Source: Chamaea fasciata (taxonomy: Eukaryota; Chordata; Aves; Passeriformes; Sylviidae). Taken from it: DNA of 64,000 nt. Shown here piece by piece: positions 24,301 through 35,084 of the stretch. The number at the start of each line of letters is the position of its first letter. The first letter of the stretch is position 1. The notes under the pieces were generated by a model. The model searched no databases. It was not told where the DNA came from and saw nothing but the letters and a program-made list of their open reading frames with translations. A program made the position numbers and the translations under genes. Location: positions 100,245,982 to 100,309,981 of the forward strand of contig JARCOQ010000003.1 of assembly GCA_029207755.1 (NCBI GenBank), given 5' to 3'.

Positions 24301-25220
24301 GCCTTATAAGCAGAGGGATGATAAATAACAAAATCCAAGCCACAGGTTGTGAATATGAAAGTGTATCATAGCTGTGAGCTGGTGGTCAGTTTAAACACAA
24401 AATCTCAGGCTCTATCTTGGTGGCAAGGCTGCCATTCCTGCCAGCAGCTAGAACTGACTTCAAGATGCTGGACCCAGCTGTCCCCTCAGACAGAGCCCGA
24501 ACTCTCAAAAGATTCAGGACAAGTTTATCTGATAAATAGTGTGTGATCTGTAGGGATCTATGTGGATTCTACATACTGATAGCAAACTAGGTACAAACAG
24601 AAGACCAAAAGAAAAAAATGGAAACAAAAATGGTCCTTTTTCAAATATTATTGCACAGAGGAACAGCAAAGTTCTGCTGCCTTCTCACTCATACAGTTAT
24701 GGTTGTGGAGTTGTGCAGTTGTGCAGCTGTGCAGAAAGGCAGAATTAGATTTTGGCATTAAAAACCTGTCTTGAACTATTAAAATCCACACAAAATACGC
24801 CTAATGATGGTACTAAAATGTTTGCAGTAAAAATTCCTTGTATTCTGCTCCAGGAATTTATGAGTCAGTTAACTGTCTAACCACAAAATCTTATATGAAA
24901 GTTAGGATGCCAACTGGAAGTGAATTTGTGTTTTTCAGGGTCTAATTCTTCACTCAACCTTTTGACTGAACTAGAGCACTTGAGGAGTCAGTTGCAAGGA
25001 AAGTGTGCTCTGGTTTACTGAGCTCAGGTTTCTTGCTCTGACTCTGCTTCCAAGAACTTCGGCAGGTAAAATTAGCAAGAACATGATCACTGGGAAATTA
25101 TATTCTCTGGAGCTTTGTTGTCTACAGCTAAAATCTGAAGGCAGCGTTTTTGTTTATGGCAGAAACCAACAGTGGCTTTAGTGTTGTATGTGAAGAACAG
25201 GGAAAAACTACCAGCTCAGG
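18343..25220. other. Intergenic stretch without a supportable gene
   Basis: There is an A-rich patch at about 18520-18555 ('aaataaataaaaataaat'). A stretch at about 18770-18835 looks conserved (unusual 'atttatgagcaattgtatgtgatg'). Open frames near 19.9-20.98 kb, on both strands, overlap one another and show no protein family. No LTR or CR1 could be identified with confidence. Confidence 0.5.
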
Positions 25221-25526
25221 ATGTCGTCTGAGGAGGAAGATCATCCAGAGACCCCCATTGGCTCCCCTTGGTCTTGGGTAAGAGACTGTGCCCTAAGGTG
25301 GCATAAATAACACTTAAAGCTTTAGAAAAAAGTAACAAGCTGTGCTGTGTGACTTTCAATAATACTGAATATCAGCAGCACTTTTAGTCTCCTGTTGAAA
25401 TCTGTGTTTCATCAATGGTTTGGTTGTCTCTTCTAGTTCAGCCTGTGGACTTCGAAAAAAAGAATAGAATGGGGAAAACCTTCTTTTGATTCTCCTGTGT
25501 ATGTCGGGTTCTACAAGGAAACCTGA
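25221..25526 (+). CDS. Candidate two-exon micro-gene, 48 residues, unrecognised
   Basis: Exon 1 is 25221-25277: ATG with A at -3 of the Kozak context, donor TGG/gtaaga. Exon 2 is 25437-25526: acceptor tggttgtctcttctag, stop TGA at 25524. The intron is 159 nt. Both exons are read at phase 0. The product starts MSSEEEDHPETPIGSPWSW (exon 1) and continues FSLWTSKKRIEWGKPSF ... YVGFYKET (exon 2). It has an acidic N-terminus, a Trp-rich middle and a basic patch, with no signal peptide or membrane segment. The composition looks protein-like rather than random for this AT-rich region. I know no family for it. It may be a chance match of splice signals, a real small protein, or part of a longer transcript. 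Confidence 0.35.
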
Positions 25527-26923
25527 CTGATTCTTTACTGTCTGATTTGCTGTCTCACTGGCGATGCAAAGCTACCCTGTTGAAAGGTAGCTTTTAGGTA
25601 TAATGAAGAGAAAAGGATGTAAAGAGAAGTGCTAATATTTGCTCTGGAGGTCTGCAGTAAAAAAAGAGCCAGTGAAATACAGAAATGTTCTGCCATTTTT
25701 TCTCAGTAAGACTGAAGCTGCCTTAATGAAATACAATCTGCACTGATGCCCCCTTAATAGGGGCTGCATGGTCCTGTGTTTTAAGGTCTGGGCTGATGCC
25801 TAATGCTGCAGGAGAGGATGTGGGTCAGTACAGGTTTCTTGCAGAAAGATAGAGGATGAATTCCCTCTGAAGGGACTTTGGGTAGACATAGGAACAGCTC
25901 TATTGAATCACCAGGCAAATTGCTAAGTTTCAGGAAAAGGCAGGATGGGTTAGAGCCAAGGCTTTCACTTATACCTTAAAAAACCTTAAAGTTGTTAAAA
26001 AACAATTATATGCTTTGAAATTAATATTTCTGGTTTCATATATGGTTTTCATATCTTTTTATAGACACACACATCTATGATTTTTCAGGGACTGACAATA
26101 TTTGAAATGGTTTCTAAATGTGGTCAGGCATGAATGTGTGTGATATGTCAAGAACTGGTATGTCCTGCAGGTACCCAAGGAAATATCTGAGACTTTTGCA
26201 TTTTGAAGGTAGAATGCATAGAATAAATTGTTTTAGCAGATGATAGGAACATGTATTTAAAGTAGTCTTATCTTTGGAGGAACATGCAGGGAAGGTGAAA
26301 ATGAGCACCAGTTGTTCTCACTATCAGGACACAGGTTTCCTGGTACTTGTGTGGTAGTAGATGTCTGTTTTTGACAGATAGGAAGATAGTTTACAGGTGT
26401 TGATTTCTAAATTAAACATAGGTGGCAACTTTCTATTTCCACTGAAAATTCCCTACAGACTGAGCAGAATGGAGGCTGGGTGGGGAGAGATGGAATTTAT
26501 TAGTTCACTGATGGTTGGAGCACTAAGGAACATCAAGACTATATTCAATATAAACCAAACTGAGAAGGAACAAAGAATGAAGGGATTTTATTTTTTTCTT
26601 TAAACTTCAAATGTCATTGAATCCCTGGCTTTCACATTTATTAAAAATTAAGATAACCTACACAACATTTTAACAATTGCATTTGTATGATGTGCACTTT
26701 AGCTTTAGTTTCCTTCTAGAAATTTACTTCACATATAAATCTCTTAAACTGCCAAGGAAAGTCATGGATCCCACTGCTCCTTTGAACAATCTGTTTCGCA
26801 GAGAATGTATAAGTTTCATCACAAGTTAAATAAACAGTGTTTTTCAGCATATAAAGAATATCGGGTTTCTGATAGGAATAGATGTGCTAAATATAATTTG
26901 AAACTGTTGCTATTGGCCTTTAG

Positions 26924-27126
26924 GAGCTGCTGACTCTGAGCTTCCGCTGGGGACATCAGAAGAGAAGAACCCACTTACTTCTATAGATTTACTGAAGTGC
27001 TTCTGCCTATCACTATGTTGTAGAGTACAGAGAAAATTTTGGTCCTCGGAGAGGATGACAGAATACATATATTTGAGAATATTAAAAGCTCATCACAAAG
27101 AGCTCCTTGATAAAAAGATTCCCTAG
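26924..27126 (+). other. Exon-like open segment followed by AATAAA
   Basis: Acceptor-like ttggcctttag precedes 26924. One frame, entering at phase 1, is open for 66 codons (ELPLGTSEEKNPLTSIDLLK ... RILKAHHKELLDKKIP) to TAG at 27124, and AATAAA follows at about 27135. No ATG exists in the open frame before the inner MTEYIYL. It could be a terminal exon, but no upstream exon of the right phase was found, and it does not phase with the candidate at 25221. Confidence 0.25.
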
Positions 27127-28049
27127 GTATGCAAATAAAAACATGAGCCTCAGGCTTTGAAAGGCAGAATGTGATTAAAAACTTACATGCTTCCAGAAGT
27201 AAAATTCATTTTTGTAAGCATTTAGATGTCAAACTTCCTCTGATTTATCATGATGTTGCAAGAGGACCAAACAAATATGATGTCACACAGACATTTTTTT
27301 TCGGTAGGGTTATGAATGAGATTGTACACATATGTCCTTTACAGAGGAGGAGTAAATAAAAAATAACAAATAAATTAAGCATCACTGAGAGAAGCTGATA
27401 TAACAGGTGGGGATGAATGTTAAAACTGGGCCTGCCAGAACACAGCACACATCAAGGAGAACTGTGCAAATTCCCGCATCAAATACGAAATTCCTATACT
27501 GTCCTAGGCAAAAATCAGGTTTTATTTGCTAGTGTTTCAAATTATTTGGTAGCTGTGTTCTAAGATTTCTGCTCAAGACCTTTATGCTTAGAAGAATTTC
27601 TACAACATTCACCTTTACCACAAGGAGCATTTATAAAAATACTCCCTGAGCTACCGGCACCTCGGTACCCAAATTAAACAGGCACACTTGAAAATTGTAA
27701 CCTCCATTTTCCTCCTCCACAAATAATTTTTAGGTTCATTTAACCTGAACCTTTTGTTGCGTTTTGAGATCCTTTGGGAGAAGCCTTCCAGAAATGCAAC
27801 ACCTTGCTTCATTGCTGTCTGCCGCCAGGGCTGCTGCTGCAGTTGGTGCTGCCGTGGGACAGGGACCGGTTGGCTCCAGGGCAAGTTTCCTTCTCTTCCC
27901 GGTCCCAGGCCAAACCACTGCTCATGACAAAGCACTGTCATTCCTCTGGGGCTGCAGGCAGTCCTGCATTTACCAGATTCCAGTGGGGAATTTAAGAAGC
28001 ATCAATTCCTGTGTAAATCTAAGAACTCACACACGTTTCTCACTGTGAG

Positions 28050-28620
28050 GCTTTTCCTGCCCTAAACAGCCGTCCCGGGCGCCAAGGCTGCGCCGGCCCG
28101 CAGCTGCACGAGGCGGAGCCCGTTTGCCTGGGCCGCAGCCCTGCGCTTTACAGCAAGGACGGCCACAGCTACTCCGACAGCAGGGCTGTTCCCAGCTGTC
28201 CCTGCAGATGGCAGTGCTCTGGGCTCTGGGATTGCTCCATCCCAAGGACCTTTGCCGGGGAAGGATCTCTCCCGTGCGGCCTGATTCCTCCCCGCTTTCT
28301 GACCTGGGCTGATCTGTACCGCCTCGGGCACAGGGATCAACTATTGCCCCGGGCACAGGGGCCACGGAGTCAGCTCTCGTGTTTTATTTTGGTGACCTTT
28401 TTGCAGCCATCTCCCGAGCAGACTCCAGACTTTTCAGGGGCAGGAGCATCTTTCCCCCACAGCGGCCTTACCCTGCTGTGCCTGGCAGGCTGGCAGCGGC
28501 AGCAGCAGCAGCAGCCAGGGGAGCAGGTGCTGCCTCACTGCAGCTCCTTGCTCCCATTTTGGAGGGCTGACCCTTCAGAGAGTGGAGGATGTATTTTTGC
28601 AAGGGTAAATAAGTCTCAGC
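28050..28620. promoter_or_regulatory. Small isolated CpG-rich island in intergenic DNA
   Basis: About 28,070-28,290 carries dense CpG ('cgtcccgggcgccaaggctg', 'gctgcgccggcccgcagctg') in surroundings that are nearly CpG-free. GC-rich sequence with a short (CAG)n tract, 'gcagcagcagcagcag', continues to about 28,560. The overlapping open frames on both strands are GC artefacts. It may be the promoter of a non-coding transcript. Confidence 0.45.
28500..28516. repeat. Short (CAG)n trinucleotide repeat
   Basis: About five CAG units in 'cggcagcagcagcagcagcc' within the GC-rich patch. Confidence 0.8.
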
Positions 28621-28949
28621 GGTATTTACTGCAGGTCTGCTTTCCTCCAGCTTCAAGCACGTGTGCTGCCTTCCCACCTCCTGAAAAACAAACAGTAAGT
28701 TAAACCCGGACCCTTCCCTGTGGTTCACTCTGTGGGGAGCCGACTGCAGACCAAGTCCTTTTGCATTTTATTTAGGGCAGGTCGCGGGAGGTCAGCGATC
28801 ATTCTGTATGTGGAGATCATGTCTCAGAGAGCCTGCCCTGTCTTAATATAGATTTGAAAGTTCAGCTTGGTCCACGGGGACCAAAGGCTGTGAGGGCCAT
28901 GAGTGGCTGTCAGCTGCTTCGCCCCCCAGCTCCTGTCGCCTCCACTGCC

Positions 28950-29040
28950 TTTGCACCATAATCTTAATTTGCATGATGAGTAATGCTTTAATAACACTTA
29001 TTTATCATACGCTGCCATAAATGCAAGCACGTTGTCAGCC
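28950..29040. promoter_or_regulatory. Putative conserved non-coding element with octamer site
   Basis: The stretch contains ATTTGCAT (POU octamer) within 'cttaatttgcatgatgagta', several TAAT cores, and 'tttatcatacgctgcc'. The motif density is like that of developmental enhancers. Conservation itself cannot be seen from one sequence. Confidence 0.3.
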
Positions 29041-31879
29041 TCTCTGTTTCTGACTCTCCTACTCTTTGAAGTGGTCTGTGACAACTCTGTCTCACTTGCA
29101 GCAGGACTCTGCACCTTGTCAAGGCCACAGTCCAAGGACTGGTCAGCCCAAGGCTGAGCTTCAGCAACTGAGCAGCTGAACAAAACCTACTGAGGTCTAG
29201 GCTGCAAGTGTAAAACATTCTGAAATGTGGAGCAGATAAGAAAAACCCAGTCCAAACAGACAGAAAGCACAAACACATCTTGAAGAACCTGAGATCTTTG
29301 AAAGCAGTGACACATACTTGTTTCGTGCTACCGGCTTTTAGATGTCTGCATTTAAAAACTTATCAAGCTGTTACCAGTCATGGCAAAGATTAAAACTCTT
29401 TTCACTTTAAAGTCCCTGTCTCTGGGAGGTAAGAAAAAGCTTCCTCAAAAGCAGCATAAGTCTGACACTTCCACTCCATCTTCCCAAAGAGCTTCTGTTC
29501 CAAATCAATGAGCAGATAAGGGCTGGGCTGTCATCAACTGAACATTTCCCACTGACACCACCCAGGGAGCCATGAGGCCATGGATGCCACAACAGGGAGT
29601 GCACAAAAAAGGACTGTGGTTTTGGCACCTCTGAATGTGTCTCCTCTGTTTTGAATGCGCACAAGCTGGGGAGATCATTGAAAAGCCTGCATGGCAAAAT
29701 GGTCCAGAAAATACAGAACTGCCTTCTACTTTGCTTCAAATTATATCTTTGGGGTGGGGAATATGTTAAGGAAATGGGACCAAGTGAGCTTGGGGATCTC
29801 ATTGCTTTTACAGAGGTAGAAATAATTTAGGAATTGCAAATGGAGCTGCATGTGGTGAAGGCTAGAGACAGGCATGGGAGTGAGCATGGAAGCAGAAAGC
29901 AAAGCCATGCTTGCCTGTGGAGCAAAGGAGCAATGAGAAGAGAAGGACAGGTTTTACTCAAAACCTCATGTGTGGCCATCCTGTCAGGGCACACTGCCTC
30001 ACACTGCCCACGCTCCCAGTTCAGATGCACGGTGTATTAGAACTGAAGTAAATGACACTGGGGTTGCAGTTCCTGAAATGAGGAATGAAAGTGACCCCAA
30101 GACCATACTCAGAATCAATCTCTCTTTTGGTACTAGAACCCACACTCATAGGAAAATCAGCCACTAATTTTATGAGAATTTACCAGTATAATATATATAT
30201 TAATGCAGAGAGAAAAAGAAGGTCCTGAAACTGTTTCCCCTTTAGTCTATGATCTGTATTGCTCCAAACTGAGCTGGTAGTTTCTGCTGTATCTTCACCA
30301 CCATCCCTGAGTCCTTTACACCTGTGCTGCTGCCTGCCAGTGAAAGCTGACAGCAAAGGAGAGGCTTCCCTCAGCTTTGCATAGCCTCTTTGTGTTCTGT
30401 CTTGTAGGGATGAATTCTATCAGCTTCAGTGTGAGTTTTGTCATTATGCTCAGGGGCAGAAGGCAAAAGCCTGTTTATCCCTCAGTAGTACTATTTAGAA
30501 GTTACAGCTCTTTAAATCTTCAACAAGTACCAAACTGTGATTTTTATCTCCACAGTCCCTGAGGAAGCTCATCATAAAAACCACAGACCACAGCACAAAA
30601 AGGCAATCATTAACTCAAACACAGCAGATTCTATATTACAGGCACTGTTACCAGGCAATGGAGACATGCCTGCTCACTATAAATTCTTCATCCTCCATTC
30701 AGAAAAGCCAAAAGAAAATTCCTGATGGAGGCATTTATGTGTTTTGCATTTTTTTCTTGTCCTCTTTTCCTTTTTTCCCTTCTGTCTTCTCAATTTCACA
30801 AAAGCCCTGGTCTGATCTTGGTAGTAATGCTGGTTTTGTGGCTTTGCACAGAAATGCTCTGCTATAATGGATGAAAAAAGTGCACTTTGCCCAACAGAAA
30901 TGGGGACAAGGAATTGCATGGTTGCTCCCAAGCAAGGGAGGCCAGAAAGCAGCCCGCTTTCATGAAGGCCTAAGTCAACAAGAAAAAAACTGCAAATGGA
31001 CAGACTGAACACTGGCAGCTAAACCGGATTTTTTATTCAGGCCCCCTCTCCCCCTAAAGTGAACTGCATTAATCATCTAAGGAAGACTGCTGAGAGGAGT
31101 AAGTTTGCAGGATTAGTCTAGAAATTAATCCACTACACAGAGCATTGCTACTTTTTTTTGCTCCTTCAGTAAACTTGGAGCCTTTCCTTCAGGAAGTTGG
31201 AGCCTTTGAATCAAGCAGCCGATATCTGATCCATGGATCAGGGGAATAGTTTTAGCATATTCTTCTTTTAAATGCAGAGCTAGCAATGTGTCTGCATAGC
31301 AACACAGACAAAAAACACGGTCCTTTTCATTCTAACCCAATCTGCAGTTGTTGCTTCAATTAATTGACTCACTAATGTTACGTGACCCAGGCCAAAACAG
31401 CCACATTGCAAAAATCTGTAACAAGGGAAAAAAAATTAGTGAGAATAGATGTTTCATAAAGGTTATTTGCCAGAATTTCCTCAAGCTCTTCTGGGCTACA
31501 AAATATCTTAAAATGAAATAAATATTTTCCAATGAATTTTCATGAACAAGTGGCAAGCCCCAATTCTGCTCTCTCTTGCTTTTGCAGAAGTTGTATTGCT
31601 GCCAAAAGGCTTTTAAAGTGAGGGATTTTTAAATCAAAAGTGCCCTCCAGTGGTCCTACATATTATTTTTGGCTGACACCTGATATTTATCTTCCCCTTC
31701 TCAGAAATGAGGCCATATGATATTTAACAGCTTGTAGCAAGTAAAACCAATTAAATTGGATGCACCCGTTTAAAAAAGGATCGGTTAATCTGGATGTATC
31801 CTTATATTGGGATATTTTTCAAACCAGTTTGAAAGCTTTTAATTTACTCACTTTAATGATTTTTTTTTTTTCATCTCAG

Positions 31880-31987
31880 GAGTGCTTTTTTCTGCATTGT
31901 GCTGGGGCATTCTCTTTGCTCACCCTCTGCACGTGGTACAGCTTTGACTCTGACACCATCCATATTGCAGTCTGCTACAGGACGGAG
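31880..31987 (+). other. Exon-like open segment, 36 codons
   Basis: A strong acceptor ('ttttttttttcatctcag') precedes it, and GAG/gtgacc is a fair donor. The frame is phase 0 on both ends and reads ECFFLHCAGAFSLLTLCTWY then SFDSDTIHIAVCYRTE. No partner exon or known family was found. It may be a chance occurrence. Confidence 0.15.
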
Positions 31988-34900
31988 GTGACCTTTTAAA
32001 AGCAAACAATATATCATCAGGCAACTCAAGGGTAATTTTTACTTACACAAGAAATTAGGAATTCAGCATAGCTTTGCTAATAAAGTCATTAATTTTCCTT
32101 TAAAATCTGGAAATTATGATGGATTAGCCTATCTTATTCTAAGTATTTTAGGATCCCATGGATTCATTATTTCTTGGATATATTAAGGCAGAGAAGAATC
32201 AGGGAGAGGTATAAATGGAGGCTTTGTGGGATTTCTATCTCAGTAAATATCTCTGAGAAATCCCTAGAGTTCAAGGATTTTCTTTTATTATAATTTTCTG
32301 AGCCCCTCTACATTGCCAGTTTTGCTTAGAGGTTTTTATGAGTCAAAAGTATCTGAGGGGCAGCATTCCTTCAGAGGGACACTTTGGAAATTCAATGGAA
32401 ATAAACTCTTTAATAATTAAATAATGTGCAATAAATATTTTATTTGAAAACGCTTTTGAAAAACAACAGTTTCCTTAATCTGTTTTAGCCTTATTAAAAA
32501 ACAAAAAAAAAGCAGATTAAACCTGTAGGAGAGTTTTCCCAATGGGTATTTAAATGCCCTTCATCTTTATTTCCTTAGCTAAATTGCATTCACTGTATGA
32601 GTCCTGGTGCTTTTGTAAGGTCAGTGGAAATGCAACAGTCATTGCAAGTGAGCTAACTTCAGCAATTACAGAGATGACCTTTGATAAAAAACATTTGGGT
32701 GCTCCTAAATCCCTTCTCCTGGAAATTTAATGTTTTCTCTGCAATAGAGGCCAAAATTTGAATACAAGTCAAGGAAGACTTGACTCTCAACTAAGACTGA
32801 GAAATGAGCTGTGGCTCTTGCCCTGGTCATTGCAGGGCTGGCCTGAGACAGGATGACAAAGCTATTTTGCCTCACGCTGCTGGATGAGTTTCAATGACCC
32901 TCTGCAACTTTCTCAGCTGCTCCATCTGTTGAAAGAGGATTATGTTAATAACACCTTTTGCAATGTATTGCGACACCCATCAGGCTGTGCCGTGTGTGAG
33001 CAGGGTAATGCAGTTAATAAACACAGTACAAACACAACAAAACTTTTTCCCCCTTCTATGTGAAAAGTAACACTAAGTGAAAGGAATTTCAATGAAAGAA
33101 GATGTTAGTCCTGTTTTTCATCAAATTCGTCTCTCCTGCTTCCCTCCAGTAGCTGTGTTAGACTTGCAAAGGACAAGCCCATGAAGACAGGCACAGACCA
33201 CAGCAACAACTGTGTATATAACCCATGCTAGAAAGTTCACGTTTTCCTCAGAATTAATACAGTTTCTCTCTTTTTCCCCCCTAGGATAGCAGGTTGTGGA
33301 TAGTCAGGCCCTAATGGTATAACTGAGAACAAGAAGTTTCCTTTAACTCTTACTGATTTGACTAATTCACTAATTCTATCTTCTTCCTCCCTTGGTAACT
33401 GCTGGATAAATCTCAGTAGATGAGGAAATAGTACGGAAAAGAGAGCTCTGCCAGGACCTGTGAAACAAAAAGAAGATGGATGGTAGAAGGAATGGCATTT
33501 TATCTTGGCATAACTCTGTGACAAACAAAAAGGTGGTTTATTAATAGTGGTTTAGCAGACATACTATACCAACACTTCATGACTGCAAGAAGACCAAAGC
33601 AGGTGTCTAATTTCCTGCAGGCAGCCTGTGCCTGAGGGGTGGGAGGTTTTTGCAGCAGGAGTGGCAATGGTCAGGTTTCCTGAGTTTTTTTTTTTTTGGC
33701 AGCCCTGGGCAGCTGGGTAGGAGAAGGAAGTTTCTGCAATGGATGCAGAACTATGAAAATGTTCTGGACTGAGAATTAACCCTGTGCTTACTGCAGGATC
33801 CAGATATTTGGCTTTTGGTTGGGCTGGGCACTTTACTTGTAGCCTGTAGGCAGGAAAGGACAAAGAAGCAGGACAGCCTGTGGGGATGGATCCAGGTTTG
33901 GGAACAGATGGGGGTTAATGATGAGAGTGAAGCAGAGTTGGAAGGTGAGGGTTGACAGATCCAGGGGCATGGGGACACTGGCTGATGGGGAAAAGGTTTC
34001 CCTCCCACACAGCACCCATGTAAGCTGTAGGCAAGAGCTGGGCTGCTTCCAGCCCAGCAATGCTTTTCCTTAGCTTTTGGCAGGAGCTGGAATAAGCCTT
34101 TGCCCTCCACTGAGGAGGACTGCCAAACACCAGAGGCATCAGTGTCTAGCCCTTCCTCACAGGGCATCTGGGGAAGAAACCTCAATCTCAGCAACTCCAG
34201 GGATTCCCACAGGTTCCCTGGGGCTCCCATCTCCCATTTTTCTGTGGATTCATTTGATCTCCACCCACACTGGAGAAAAAAAGGAACAAAATAGGATGCT
34301 TGTTACCTCACTTCAGTGGAAAGATAAGTTTGTTTGAATCCACTGAAGGATTTATTTCTACAGTCCAAAGGCAACAATCCTGTTGGAGTAACTCAGTCCT
34401 TGGAGTTGTCTCTATCTCTCCATTCTTTACAGAGGGAAGTGTGAGCTCACTTAGGTTTCGTCTAAGGTTTGTGAAGATGCTACTCACTAGGAATCTGCAT
34501 AACATTTACACATGGGAGAGGCAGTTCCTCACTTTAACCAACTTGTCTCAGTTCACAGCTATTGAACACTGGTCTTAGTTGTTTGGCAACAGCAGTAGTT
34601 TATTTTCTGCTTTGTAAGTCCTCAGACAAGCATTCCTGAAACCAGGCTGGAGCAGACATACCTCCTGACTACTTGCTGGCCTTGTGGTAGCTGTGCAGCG
34701 TGTTCCTGACCCTGCCATATACATCAAACAAATACTTCAGCTCATCCTAGGCTGCCTACATTAATGATGACTTGTTCCTTATTGTATTAATAAAATTGGT
34801 GGCAAGTAGCAGAGAGTGAATGACTGCCCAGACTTTTGAATGCTAAGATTTGGGAAAATTTCACTTCAATTAATGAGGATTTCACAAAAGAGGCATCCTG

Positions 34901-35022
34901 TCACAACCTTTTCATTTTGTCCCTGTACAGCATGTGAAAAAGTGAACCCCAATTAAAGCTTCAAAGCACTGCTGAAGGCCAACAAACAGCAGTATAGAAT
35001 GTGGGTCTTAGTGCATTTTGTT

Positions 35023-35084
35023 TTTCTTTATAAACCCTAGGATAATTTGATCCTTTCTTTATAAACTCCAGGATAATTTAATGC
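35023..35084. repeat. Tandem duplication, 31-bp unit
   Basis: Two adjacent copies starting 'tttctttataaac', differing at a few positions. Each contains 'aggataattt'. Confidence 0.9.

Noticed and set aside
33751..34230. Minus-strand open frame of 159 codons
   Set aside because: Low-complexity Ser/Pro/Cys-rich product, overlapping frames on both strands, no family resemblance or splice context.
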